From the NCBI GenBank assembly GCA_018296165.2, contig JACKQL020000026.1:372001-436000 (forward strand): a stretch of DNA of 64,000 nucleotides, given 5' to 3'. Both the position numbers and the translations under genes were made by a program. The notes under the pieces were generated by a model. That model saw only the letters and a list, made by a program, of their open reading frames with translations. It was not told the DNA's origin and ran no database searches. Shown in pieces: positions 1 through 19,387 of the stretch. Within the stretch, counting starts at the first letter, position 1, and every line of letters begins with the position of its first letter. Source of the DNA: Termitomyces sp. T153 (lineage: Eukaryota > Basidiomycota > Agaricomycetes > Agaricales > Lyophyllaceae).

Positions 1-630
1 GACAACGTTGGACACGATAGCCGAAAGACTGTCATACATAAGTCCCAGCCGGACTTTCTCAGGCTTAGCGACAATGACAGGCGCCGGAAAAAAGCAATAT
101 CACTGGCATTTGTTGTACATCAGTAACAGTTGTCATTTCGAACCTTCCTATTGATATCGAAACGGCCAGGAAGACCAATCTTTTGTTCTGTTCTAGATCT
201 ACCAACCGGTGGACATAAGTTGTTTACGACACTGATGATCAGCGCTGGATCCCCTTGGATCCCTCCGAACCCTCCGAAGTCCCCACCACTGTTGACCTCC
301 TAGTATGGGCCAAGGGTTTTGAATGGCCTCAGCAAAGATTTTAAGGTAGGATGTCATCAGAATAACATCTTTGCCTTTCAACAGTGTAGGTAGTGTTCAG
401 ACTGCGCCCACAACTTGAATACATTGTATGTCAAGGGGCGGTCTGGGTCGACCGTCGAGCCGAGCCGAGCCGAGCCCAAGGCCGAGCGTTGACGGGTGGG
501 GTGAGCGCACATTTTTGAGACTTAATTCAGTCACCAATCTTGTCGAAAGATCCAGATTGTGTTCATGAGGCCCGAATAAAATGTGACGACCCTATATAAG
601 CATATGCTACATAACTCCCACATCGCTAAG
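1..630. other. Intergenic stretch upstream of PDC1
   Basis: No gene is recognised here. A short GAGCC tandem lies near 461-480 within a GC-rich patch. A TATA-like box lies at about 591-598, some 35 bases before the PDC1 start. ORFs in this stretch are short and have no familiar motif. Confidence 0.5.
591..598 (+). promoter_or_regulatory. TATA-like box of PDC1
   Basis: The sequence TATATAAG lies about 35 bases before the chosen ATG at 631. The diverged promoter of PDC3 has a TATAAAAG at the matching distance, which supports a promoter role. In-frame ATGs at 583 and 601 overlap or flank this box, so I prefer 631 as the translation start. Confidence 0.45.
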
Positions 631-3118
<2,488 letters not shown>

Positions 3119-3285
3119 TGATGACATCTCATCAAAACCTCTTCTTCCCTCCGATATGCGAAAGAAAGGATATCCATACTGTGTTAAGTTATCCGGTAAA
3201 TAGGATTTATGTGTAGCTTGATCCCGCAGGAATCACAATGAGTTACAGAGATCTCCGAAATCTTGAGTAGAAGGCACACAATAGT

Positions 3286-3345
3286 CGAGCAAGTAGATCC
3301 TCGCATTAGTAGCACGACGCTCTAACCAACTGAGCTAGTCGGACA
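3286..3345 (-). pseudogene. tRNA-derived fragment
   Basis: On the minus strand the D arm reads TAGCTCAGTTGGTTAGAGC, a textbook tRNA D arm. It is followed by a five-pair anticodon stem around the loop CTACTAA. The implied anticodon ACT is not a normal eukaryotic anticodon. No TTCGA-type T arm and no matching 3' acceptor strand follow. It is therefore read as a broken tRNA or the head of a tRNA-derived element. Confidence 0.5.
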
Positions 3346-3368
3346 GTCAGAGCAAGTAGATCCTCGTG
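3287..3368. repeat. 17-base direct repeat flanking the tRNA-like fragment
   Basis: GAGCAAGTAGATCCTCG occurs starting at about 3287 and again starting at about 3350, once inside the 3' part of the tRNA-like fragment and once beyond it. Such a pair could be a target-site duplication or a slippage product. Confidence 0.5.
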
Positions 3369-3382
3369 GTTTAGTTCGCGCA

Positions 3383-3451
3383 ATCAGACGGAATCGTTAA
3401 GCTCGATTTGAATGATAATCATTCAAATCGAGCTTAACGATTCCGTCTGAT
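3383..3451. repeat. Perfect 69-nt palindrome
   Basis: Two 34-base arms are exact reverse complements with a single A at 3417 as the centre. The inner part reads TTGAATGAT-A-ATCATTCAA. A single strand would fold into an uninterrupted hairpin with essentially no loop. It encodes nothing recognisable and lies 265 bases after the PDC1 stop. Confidence 0.9.
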
Positions 3452-4624
3452 CGTCTTGGCTATCGATTACTCACGGTAATCTCGAACATGAAATGTTATC
3501 AAACATTGCTGGAGGCGCTAGCGATTACGACCGGCGGTTAGACGGAAAGGGCGAGAATAAGCGTGTTTTCAGTTGGTATACTATGCTCCCCTGTACCTCG
3601 GAGTCAGTCAGACAGTCACAAATTTGTCACAGTCACGCTTCAAGCTCCGCTCGGACAGTTTTTTCAGTCGGATGACAAGTATACCATGCAATATTGAGTA
3701 CACAGCGTTAATAGGCTGGTATATGTAAGGATAATATATGGTACAGTAGCAGGATGTTGTGCCCAGGATGTATTATTTTGGGATGACCAGCGAGATTGGG
3801 TAGATTATTGTAGATCGTAAGGTTGGTGCAGCAGATGTAGGAATGGGTTTGTGAGGGTCAAGAATTCTGCTCCCAATAAGATGAGATAGACACACTTACC
3901 TTGAGATCTCGAGTAGCAGCGGCATCAGATCACAACGCCCCTCATTGATACCTCAGATAGCTGCCTGCAGGCGCTCTTCATATTCTCGACAGCACTGCGG
4001 CGGCGCTCCGTCATGAAGCACGAGAAAGAAGCTTAATCCTGAGTAAGTACTATCACGTACATCGGGTTCCAAAATGCCCTAGTGTTTCAAAATGCGATTT
4101 TAACAGATCGTGGCCGAAATGCCTCTGATCCTTGCTAGCATATAACCCATACATACTATTCAACCTTGGATATCGAGAGGATCAGCGGAATTCACCAGGA
4201 CTGGTCTGCGATAAGGTAAACATGTACCGGTAAAACGCAGATGTCCTTCCAACGGAATTAAACCCCGCCTTGCCGTGGAATCGGCAAGCGTGACAACGCC
4301 TACCTCGACAATGGGGGACTTGACAACGAGAACACATCTTGACTCACGGTAAGCTTGGATCATATTAGGTAGTGTAGATTAACTCTATTGAAACAATGCT
4401 AGTTTTATGAATTGGCCGTTCTTGAAGGGGCGTTTTTGTTCGACTGAAGGGTACTCCGAGCTACAGGTACCAGCAGTGAGTAAGTAGGGAAGATAGAACT
4501 CTGTCACAATGAAGCTTTCCCACGCCAACTTGAACGCCTGTGACCTTCTTTGCCAAAATATGATACCTTTTGCTTCAACAAGGTACCCTTTCTTACATTG
4601 TACAACCTGCAATCCATGTTTGGG

Positions 4625-4730
4625 ATCATTATTCACAAATCGTTTATCCTGTATACGTTCCCTAATAAGGGGCCACCTTCTAGAATATGTGAAGCTTGGA
4701 CTTGCAATCGAGCGAAGCTTTTTCTGGCCA
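4625..4730. repeat. Dispersed repeat, copy A
   Basis: About 105 bases containing GTATACGTTCCCTAATAAGG, then an AAGCTTGGACTTGCA block and ending in CTGGCCAGCA. It matches copy B at about 18074-18186 with scattered differences, while flanks differ. It lies 215 bases upstream of PDC2. It is probably a remnant of an unidentified mobile element. Confidence 0.6.
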
Positions 4731-4944
4731 GCATTCCACATAATACTGCTTTGTGGTTGATTCGGATTTCCATCCAGGGGTCGCGCAGACATCATTATAG
4801 TCAAAGCTTCGAGCTGGATGCACGTTTCAAAACCACGTTCCGAAGTTATGTAACGAGAAACTCGACGTCATCGGGCCTCGTCATATGAGACTCCGGAAAA
4901 CATTTATTAGTCTACTGCCGTAGAGACTCTGTCTCTTCACCACA

Positions 4945-7434
<2,490 letters not shown>

Positions 7435-7610
7435 AGCAATAATCAACCATTTTGCAAAGGACAGAGAATCATTCTGTAGAACTATCTTTCGTTCGAGATC
7501 ACTATATTTGTTGTAAATAATACATTTTTCCTTGCCTGCTTTCGCAGATAAGATAAGATTGATTGATTTACCAGAGAAAATTTTGAGTAATGGGATGTTG
7601 TTCCTCACCA

Positions 7611-10600
7611 ATGGCTTTACGTGTTCGCTCACGACTGCCGGACCTTGTCAGGTCGAGGACATTCTTAGGATGGGGAGGAGCACTTGCAGTGGGATTTGCA
7701 GCAGTACATTTCAGATCGATGGCAGGAGATATCCGAACCAATCTGACGACATGTAGAAGCCGAGTCTTCCCCAGGTCTTTAGTCACTGCCAAATCTAACC
7801 CCTTCTCATTCCCTACAACAGCGATGTCCCTTACCCCACCACAGCCGCCACCATCATGGAACCACTCGCCTGAGGACATTACTCGTCTCAATAACGAGTA
7901 CATTGCTGCTAATCGAGCCGTTCAGGATGCGGTAGGCGCTTTGGCTCCCAAGGATTGCAACTTTACTTCAGTATGTGTCCGTCTTTGATCGTATAATCTC
8001 GTCTTACGTGGATTGAATAGGTCTTTGTAGGTATATTCGAGTTTTGAGGGAACTTGTTCTGATCGATCTTCAAGGTTGCGCTTGCGGAAGCTGATGCGCG
8101 CTTTGATGCAGGAACGGAACCTCTTGCCTTCTATCAAAACGTCTCTCCTAGCAAAGAACTCCGGGATGCCTCTAATGAAGCTGAATCGATTGTCCGCCAG
8201 TTCGGAATCGAGTCATCGATGCGGCTCGATGTGTACAACGCCAAGGTCGCGGCCAAGAAGAATCTGGAAGAATCTGGGGAGTGGGAGAAACTCTCACCAG
8301 AGGAGAAGCGTCTTGTAGAGAAATCGGTGTGTCCGACAGAGGCAACTTATTCTGGTTGCCTCATAGTGATCGATCATTATACACCAGATCTTGGACGGAA
8401 CACGCGCTGGTCTAGCTCTTCCAGAGAGGGAACGAACTGAATTAACTACTTTAAAGAAGGAGCTGTCACAAGCTTGTTTGGATTTCAGTGTATGTTTGAC
8501 AGGTTTCTCATCGTTTCTCTATGTTGACCGCTTCGTAGAAAAACTTCAACGAAGAGAATGTTCGCTCTCATCGTTGTCATATGAATTTTGGACTGAGCTA
8601 AACTCTCTAGGGCGTGATCACTTTTACTGAGGAAGAACTTAAGGGTGTCCCTCACGATGTCGTCTCCGGGTATACCAAACGCACACAGGATGACAAAGAA
8701 GTTTATGACGTGACCTACAAGACCCCGGACATTTTCCCAATTGTGAATCTACTTCATCCTTGTACTCAACACTTCATTTCTTATACCTCTTCTCAGTTCA
8801 AATTTGCCGAAAACCCAGAAACACGTAGACGTGCCCTGGAAGGTCACGAAAGCCGTCTCGAAATTAATGTTCCTATCCTAAGCAAGGCTCTCGATCTCCG
8901 TCGCAAGATTGCGAAATTACTCGGCTACAAGACATGGTCAGATTATGCCCCTCTTCTACGTTCCGTCATACTCATAAAACCTGATGTTAGGGCTGATTAT
9001 ATCACTGAAGAGAAGATGGTCAAGTCTGGTCACAATGTTGACGATGTAAGTTGAACACTTTCCCAGACAGACAGTAATATAAAAGAGTTTGTGACCAGTT
9101 CCTCAACGATCTCGAAAATAAGCTGCGGCCTGTTGGAATCAAGGAGCGCGCAATACTTCTTGCTCTGAAGAAGAAAGAACATGAGGAGAAGGGCATCCCG
9201 TTCAATGGTGAATTCTACATCTGGGACTATAGGTACTACGACCGCAAGTACACCGAAGAGACTCTGGAGCTAGACGATATGCTTGTCAAAGAGTACTTCC
9301 CTGTGGATGTCGTCGTCCCTGCCATCCTTGCGATCTATCAAAACCTCCTCAATGTCAGGTTTGAAGCATTCCAAGGATCAACCTGGCATCCAGGTCTGTT
9401 CCATCACCACTTGTCATCTTCACGTCCTCTTCCTCATGCTTGTCATGTATAGAGGTGCAACAATTTACTGTTTGGGAAAAAGACGCCAAAGATGAATCTG
9501 GTTTCATTGGATTTTGTTACCTCGACCTTTTCCCCCGCGGTATTTCCCCACCTTCTCCTTCACCCCCTCAGCTTGCCTAATTCATCCCTTTTCAGCCTCC
9601 AAATACTCCCATGCTGCAGTTTGGCCGCTCCTGCCCGGCTATGACCTCCCCGATGGCAAGCGAAGTTATCCCATTGCGGCCATGGTTGCCAACCTTGCCA
9701 AACCTACGCCCGAGAAACCTGCGTTGATGAGGCACGACGACGTTGTGACGTTCTTCCATGAGATGGGTCATGTGTTCCATGGATTACTGAGCAAGACTAA
9801 ATATGCGCGATTCCACGGTACGAGGTTTGTAATGGTCTGCTTGTTCGTTCGGTTGGTACGCTGAACCTGAACGGGACAGTGTTGCACGCGATTTCGTCGA
9901 AGCGCCGTCGCAGATGCTCGAGAATTGGTATGTCTGCTTAACTTTTGCCGCCGTGAATTAATTTCATGAATTCCTGTGAATTCAGGTGTTGGGAACCCAA
10001 AGTACTTGAGCAAATGTCGAGCCATTACGAAACCAGGAAGCCTTTGTCGCCAGAACTTATTGAAAAGATCATCAAAAGGTACATTTCCACTTCTTAATAT
10101 CCGACGTATACGTTCTAAATTGGTACGGCTCGCTTCACAGCCGCTACGTCAACGTGGGACTATTCTACCTCCGTCAACTGTTCTTCGCCAAATTTGACCT
10201 CAAAGTTCATACTGATCAAGGTATCTCCTCATCTGCATTTCATGTTCTCAGGGAATTTTGAAATACTTATTTATACTCAGAGGCTGAAGATTACACAGGA
10301 CTGTGGAACAGTCTCCGAGAAAAGGTGTCATTAGTCAAGGCAATTAAGGACTGTCCTGGGCAAGGTAGATGCTCGCAACATTTCCATCTTCTTATCGTTC
10401 ATCTATGGTTCTAGGTACCTTCGGCCACATAACTGGAGGATACGATGCCGGATACTATGGGTGAAGCAAGCTGCCTGGTGTACCATTGAGTTCAAAGCTG
10501 ACCTGCGTTGTGTCATACACAGCTATACTTACTCGCTCGTCTTTGCGGCGGACATGTATGGTACGTTAAGTGCCGTGTGTCTTACTTCCCTGGCTGAGAC

Positions 10601-10855
10601 GACTACTCGTGAACAGCGACGGTGTTCAAAGCTGACCCCCTAGACCCGACGCGTGGTATGCGGTATAGGCACGACATCCTTCGTCCTGGAGGATCCCGCG
10701 AGGAGCTTGATTCGCTCAAGGTAAGTCCACTATTGCATTGTTGAATGGAAGATGTGGATTTGATGCTTTTTGAACAGGCTTTCCTCGGTAGACCGCCCAA
10801 CAGTGACGCCTTCCTCAAGGAGTTGTTCGGAACTTTGCCTGCCGCGAAGATCTGA
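7611..10855 (+). CDS. M3-family metallopeptidase (thimet oligopeptidase / saccharolysin type)
   Basis: This is a zinc oligopeptidase that cleaves short peptides in the cytosol or mitochondrial intermembrane space. The zinc motif is visible as FFHEMGHVFHGLLS near 9757-9790. It is followed by the ligand-bearing segment ARDFVEAPSQMLENW and the family signature FGHITGGYDAGYYGY with YSLVFAADMY. The gene is split by short introns: exon 1 ends at 7970 and exon 2 starts at 8075. The C-terminus is LFGTLPAAKI. The start at 7611 has a good context (ACCAATGG). An in-frame ATG at 7590 would add MGCCSSP, and one near 7824 would remove an arginine-rich leader that could target mitochondria. No break is seen. 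It lies in tandem 155-180 bases after PDC2 and faces PDC3. Confidence 0.9.
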
Positions 10856-11548
10856 ATTTTGAAGATATGCATGTAAGATCATCATAACATGACGCTCAGC
10901 TCTAGTATCAAAGTTCCCTATGGCGCTTTTGCGATATGATTGGCTTTTGCGATATGATTTGAAGATAAATTTCAAGTTGAGACAAGTTGAGACAAGTATA
11001 TTTTCATAGGTACCTCCAAAATACTCTTTAACCACGGCGTAATTTCTTTTCCTAAGAGGGGTCAGTACGGTAGGATTTTTTGTCGCGCGGCAGTATGGCT
11101 GCCATTACTGCAATAATAATGCCTGTCGAAACTGGAGTCGAACTTGTCAACTGTTGAATGTCGATTTGACAATATTATAGCCAGATCTACTTCGACGTAA
11201 GCACTATGACGGCGTACTGCTGGACACTACTGGACAAACATTCCTATGTACAGGCCCGAAGCCTGACTCGGAGCGCTACTTATTGGGTCTGACACTCCGA
11301 GCCGGATATATAATGGCATCATGATTTGTTCCGTGAAATGCTGGAGATGTTGTATCCAGGAAATCCATTTTTTAGTTATTTACTAGCTCGCTGACAAGCT
11401 CAGCGGAAAAAGATTACATAATCTGAAGAAGATTTGCGCGATTCCCATTTTCAATAGTCCCATGATCATGATATCTGGAATAAATTACGAGATCTTCACC
11501 TTGCTTACATGCGAGAATGTGAGAGGCCTTGACGAGGTGCCCGAATCG
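10856..11548. other. Convergent 3' intergenic region with micro-duplications
   Basis: There is no gene between the peptidase and PDC3. Two small tandem duplications are visible. One is GCTTTTGCGATATGATT, twice at about 10925-10959. The other is CAAGTTGAGA repeated at about 10973-10997. Confidence 0.6.
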
Positions 11549-14036
<2,488 letters not shown>

Positions 14037-14069
14037 ACGATGATGCAGAAGTTAGTTGGAACAATAGTC

Positions 14070-14077
14070 CTTTTATA
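14070..14077 (-). promoter_or_regulatory. TATA-like box of PDC3
   Basis: On the minus strand TATAAAAG lies about 40 bases before the PDC3 ATG at 14036, matching the arrangement at PDC1 although the surrounding promoter sequence differs. Confidence 0.45.
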
Positions 14078-16439
14078 CCTCCGGTTCAGATATTATAGTC
14101 CAATCAGTATGTGGATCTACCTCCTTCCAAAAGAGTGATACGTCTTTACCCCGGTCTTGGAAATCACTAACGACTCCTTCCGGGCCGAACTTGTAACATA
14201 CGCTGTTGAAGATGGAAGTCCGAATTGGTTGCCACAAGATATTGACCAGGCGAGATACTGACTCGAGCTCGCCCAGACGAAGAAGCTCGTATAACATATT
14301 CTGTAAGACAAGCTAAGTCAGGCCCATCGCCAATTTCTGTTTTGGGAGAACTAAACGATCTTATGTCATGAGTCAACAAATCGACGAAGGTAGATAAAAC
14401 AAGTTGTTCGAGGATAGACTCAACGCGGCCGGCAATCAAAAGAAATCTGGGGTGGATTACACCGGATCAAAACACATCTCGACAGACCTCTGCTCCTGAG
14501 TCAATCAAACCTTGGCTATTCTCACGTACGGCTACCTCCGATTCAGATCTGGATGACAACATCATTATCCCTAGGACAATCTTGAAGTCCACAGACGGTC
14601 GTTCGCTGGATGGAATAGCGAAAGTAGCAATCTGTAAGGAGGGTCCGTGATGCCTACCACTGCTGCGCTTAAAAGAGCAGAATAGTGAATCAGCTTTTTG
14701 GGGTTAACTCTTTCTCATGGAGCATGTCTACGTTTGGACAAGTCTACCATATATCCGGACCTGTACAGCAGTAAGAGCTTGCTTCGCTGAGTTATGCACC
14801 GGTGATGCCGCGAAAAGATGGGAACAAATTTAAACAGTGATACAATAGGTTATGGTCCGTTGAGAAACTGTTTCCAACTTGAGGGATATCTCGTGCTACT
14901 TCCAAATATTGACTAGACTCATACAGCGATGTCAAAGGATTTTGATCTGTGAGAAGACCACGAAAGTGTTTAAGACAAGTACTAGTGTCAATCAGTCAAG
15001 TGACAAAAGAGCGCGAAAATGAGGCTTTTCGCTAGTCCAAACAAGTGGAGAGAATTATAAGGGGTGATTGTTCCAAACCGGAAGAAAAATTGATTCTGAC
15101 AAACAAACAAATCCGGGACTCAGTACAGTTTTTTTTTTGGAGTAACTTTCGTCTAATAACCCGAGCCTGAGCCAGTGCGCACAGTTTTGATATTCCTTAT
15201 GTTCACCTTCCACCATAAATGTCATATAGAAACCTTTGATCTATGTTAAGATTCGTTCACATGCCCCGTCGGAGTTCATATGCATCAAGTTTATTTCCAA
15301 GAAAAGAGCTAAAACCAAATGATGTTAAATTTACGTTAGATGTTTTATACGGTCGAGAAATGAATTTCAAGGTTCTTATATGTACTTAGTTCAAGGTCAG
15401 GAATATAGTAGGTCATCTTGAGTATCCAGACATTGAAGTTCCAAATTTTGAAGATCAGGCCATGCTAGAAGATATCCCTGTACATAGATACATAAGCATA
15501 TACTAAGCTTTCAAGAAATCTGATTGCGGTTTGAGACTTTGAAGCTTGAGTAATGGGGATCGTGCGCCCATCACAGAGGTAGCTCCCGCGGTAGGCAGAG
15601 AACCCACGAAATTCGAAATTCGTCACCTAACTCCGGATTAACAACTCAGTCTGAAGGGAGGATTTTCCGGGTCCTGTAGCAAAACTGTGGCCTTTTACTG
15701 TAGACTTTAGGCTCTAGCCGACTCCTATCCCAGCATCATCCGCGGGCCGCTGTACAACTGCTGAAACTGGAAACTTGACAGTTTCAAATTTCCAACTTAG
15801 GTAAATCTGTACTTACATCAAGATTACGACTTACTGGTAGATTGTACCCTCGATTAAAATTCTGTTCTTTTTTTGTGGTGTGTTTCCAACCTTCTTTTGT
15901 TGGAAGGCAACTTGACGTAACTACATGTCCTGTAAGCTTCAAGCTGCCCGCTTTAACATAGAGGGATTGGACCTCCGTGACATCAAGGAAGGAATGATTT
16001 TATGCATGAATTTTAATTTTTTTTATTGATTCTGAAAGACAGTGTGGGACTCGATGACCCTTTATATTATATACCCACTAAACTTCCCTTGTGCGGCTGA
16101 CCTCCGGGCACCCATGGAGGTAGGTGCCCAGGTGGTAGGGGACGCAGTTTGAACCCAAAGCCTCCTGCTGCATTATGTCAGCAAAGGGCCAGTCAAGGGG
16201 CCAGGACTTGTGTGGTGTGCCGCTTCACCACGGGTTCCTTTCGATTCAAATTCTGAATGGTCAGTTACATCGAGAAACGAGAAACTAGGTAGACCCTCTC
16301 AAGGTAACTAACTACCCCTCTATTTTACGTCATATTCATCATGATCGATCGGATGATGAATTTTTTGCCTCCGCCACCGTATCGCCATTCTCACCGCATT
16401 CTTACATATTTTGATGTGGGTATACGATAAAAGAGACCT

Positions 16440-17830
16440 TGAGAGAGTCCATACTATGCGCTGTATTACAAAGACTTGGCTTGGCATTTTGCGCGTGCCC
16501 CTATGTGAAACCTTGCGAAAGACTGGTGACCTTTGAATCAATAGATGGATCAGAACATATGATGATTGTCAGTAATTACTCCATTTAGGCATCGAGATAA
16601 AACCTTACGGCTGGCCACGGGGATTACCATCGTACGCTTTCCCCCCTCCCTCCCCTGCAGATCCTACGGGTCCGAACAATAACATGATCGTCAAGAACAA
16701 CATTATTTCCATTAGATCTAATGACTTAGTGTGACTAGAAACTTGGACACCACATGACGTAAATACTAAAACTTACTAGCTTGACCGTTCAAAGCGTGTT
16801 GCCGGATGCCCCTCTGCGAAAGTGCAAAAGTCTGACGGAGATAGATATGTATCCTAGACATCAACATACTCACATGATTGATCTATCTAAGTCTAAACTT
16901 CTGCGCGTCCTTATGAGTTTCGTGTGAGTACATACTCATACATCATACGAAGCACTGAAAATTTGTACTCCACATTACGCAATTATCCAAAAGTCAACCT
17001 TGTCAGTTACAGTTTGTGCTGCCGAGGAATTCCGTTTTTACTTTTTAGATGGTCAAAACTCTCATCAAGTTGATCTAGAAAGATTGATTGCACCAAGTTC
17101 GACTTGAAATATCTTAGGGCACTCCTCCACATGACGCGATTTGCGAAAAGACTTGACTTGACAACGACTGAATGACATTGGCCGCGTGTGAGAAAACGAT
17201 CACACCAAAGATACAAATACTTATCCGGAACCCACATCATCACGCGATTAAGAAAGGACTTTGCTTGAGCAAGTGAGTATTCAATGACATTGCGCGTTCC
17301 GAGTCTGTCAGTGCCTGTGACATCGGGAAAGAAACTGGTGACCCATGAAAGTAGATAGATGTATCTGAACGTCAACACGCCCACGCCACCCAGAAATCTG
17401 CGAGGAAAGTTCCAATACCCAAAAATACTAAGAACGAGAACAGCCTCAGGCATAATAGTCACACAGTTACATTATCGGTGTAGAGTACATTGTCACTTTA
17501 CCCCCGCCTCTTAGCCCAGCATTGTGGCTTATCGGCGGTATAAATAGAACTCATTCATTCATTCATTCTGAACGTCAACATAATTAATCAAGCGTGTTTC
17601 TGATCTCGCTCAGCTGCCGCCGGCCCTTGTCAGTGTGAGTTACTTATACGGTGGTGCACTGGTGGCACATGATGCGATGAAATGTGAAGATTACCACAGT
17701 CATTTGACATTTGACATTTTGCGCGTGCGTGCGTGCGTTCTCCGTGAGATCGGGAATGAAGATATATAAGTAATAGACAGACAGACAGATGGATGGATGG
17801 ATGAATGTCATGAGAACTTGTCAACATGTA
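16440..17830. repeat. Degenerate repeat family, several diverged units
   Basis: Ordered motifs recur with drift. CACATGAnGCGAT appears near 17130 and 17667, with a variant near 17235. A TGACATTnnGCGCGTn block appears near 16485, 17172, 17289 and 17708. A GACATCGGGAAAGAAA-like block appears near 17320 and 17750. AGATAGATGTATCTGAACGTCAACA-like sequence appears near 16845, 17355 and 17568. Spacing is irregular, so this looks like an old, eroded repeat cluster rather than a clean tandem array. Confidence 0.5.
17550..17571. repeat. TCAT microsatellite
   Basis: Several TCAT tetranucleotides in tandem lie just downstream of a TATAAATA sequence. Related short tandem tracts follow at about 17712-17730 (GCGT) and 17786-17808 (GACA then GATG). 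Confidence 0.7.
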
Positions 17831-18073
17831 CATTTAGTACGGCCATCATGATTTCCACGATTCCGGGCATACCGAAGAGGTAGCTAAGCTCTCCAGAGAC
17901 CATTGTATATAAAAATGAGTAGCATTAGTTCTTTGCTCGCCCCACGAGGAGTAGTATATAATCACCCATATGATCGTATTAATATTAATATCAGTCAAAC
18001 CCAACTCTCACAAGCGCTTATTGTTTATCTAAGATGGATACATCAAAACGTTGTTGTTCCGTTTACAACGCGA

Positions 18074-18186
18074 AGGATCATGGTTCACAAATTGTTTATC
18101 CCGTATACGTTCCCTAATAAGGGGACACCTTCCAATCCTAAAATATGTAAAGCTTGGACTTGCAGTCGGGCAAAGCTTTTCTGGCC
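18074..18186. repeat. Dispersed repeat, copy B
   Basis: This matches copy A at 4625-4730 in the same orientation, including GTATACGTTCCCTAATAAGG and the final CTGGCCAGCA. An ORF of 155 codons (17903-18370) runs across it but has no recognisable domain. Confidence 0.6.
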
Positions 18187-19387
18187 AGCAGTAATATTGG
18201 GGTTTGAAAATCATATTTTGTTTTCGGCCAACAAAATCATCTGGAGTACCATTGTGAACCAGGGTCAGGTCTACTTTTTCCTCCCGCCTGTCCATTTTCA
18301 GTTGATGGGGTCTTTATGTTCAATATTTGTCACACAAAGCTGCTATATCCGAGCAGTATTATCTAGTTGATATATATTATCTACATGACACACTGGAGAT
18401 GTGTTGAGAGTTTACAATAACAATCTTGTCGGAATATTGTGTTATATATATGATGATCTCTGACATGAGAGGAATGCTTTTGGTTTTTTTTTTCAGCTAA
18501 ACTTACCATTTCTTCGAGGCAGTCTCCATTTTTATGAAGACCATTCAAGGTAATTAAGACTGTGTCTTTCAAATCGAGCAGCCCACACAACTAAATTACG
18601 GCTTATGACCCAGGTCAGTGAATGCACCACAAGAGCTGATCTTGATATGCCGTGAATGTCAAGCAATGTTTCAAACAAAATCTCTTCTCGAGTAAGTTGC
18701 ATTAAGTTTTCAATTCATTCAGAAAAGGAACCTCGGAAGTATCCGCAAGACTTTCACTGCCTTACAAGATTATTGTTCTGGACATGAACAAGGAAATGAC
18801 AATTAACAAGGAAAAACATAAGCTCTGTTCGTTTTCCCTCCCATTGAATTATGTAGGGATGAGTAGTAATCAATTTCGATATCACAAGGGTTCCAGGACT
18901 CGGAAATTACTGCCGACCTTCCTAAAACAGACCTGGCCCTGGAGGACAACGGTACTGTAGGAGGCTACAAAAATGACATTCTGTGCTTTGAGATGTCAAA
19001 ATTTCAACTCTCAGACAGACTGGGCATTTGTGCAGCTTGAAAACTCCAATCACCAGTGACACCAAAAAAAGGCCTGTGGCCGAAACCATCCATTTCGGCA
19101 AAATGGTCACATCTTACATGAAGATTGAATAGATGTCAGTCCCTAGTCCGACAGATCATCTTGGTGTGAACATTACGACAACGATGGAAGCGAAAGTTTA
19201 ATTAGTGTAGAAACATAGTACAATTTACCTTTACGTGAAAAACACATATCAGAATCATTAAGCAGGAAAATCGCATTATTATTATTAATAGGCCCAAGTA
19301 CTAAGAACCATACATTCAAACATCTGGCCTCTCTAGCCACTTGATGTCCCAAGAAAGACAAAAAAAGAAAAAGACGAGTTCAACACT

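Larger units (their letters stand above)
3119..4944. other. Intergenic stretch between PDC1 and PDC2
   Basis: About 1.8 kb with no recognised gene. It holds a tRNA-derived fragment, a 17-base direct repeat, a perfect 69-nt palindrome, and near 4625-4730 a block that recurs at about 18074-18186. The two overlapping ORFs near 4509-4888 run through that repeat and have no known motif. Confidence 0.6.
14080..19387. other. Gene-poor region of about 5.3 kb
   Basis: I recognise no gene. Minus-strand ORFs near 14073-14439 and one of 151 codons at 17007-17462 show no known motif and overlap repeats. The stretch contains degenerate interspersed repeats (16.4-17.8 kb), microsatellites, a short hairpin GGGCACC/GGTGCCC near 16105-16128, and a copy of the dispersed repeat at 18.1 kb. 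It probably represents decayed mobile elements. Confidence 0.5.

Noticed and set aside
16105..16128. GGGCACC/GGTGCCC hairpin with about 10 bases between arms
   Set aside because: Seven-base arms are too short to claim function; terminators of this bacterial type do not apply here.
17007..17462. 151-codon minus-strand ORF
   Set aside because: It runs through the degenerate repeat cluster, has no domain, and shows no conserved intron-exon pattern.
17903..18370. 155-codon plus-strand ORF
   Set aside because: Its centre is the dispersed repeat shared with 4.6 kb, where the corresponding ORF is in a different context; no protein family is recognised.
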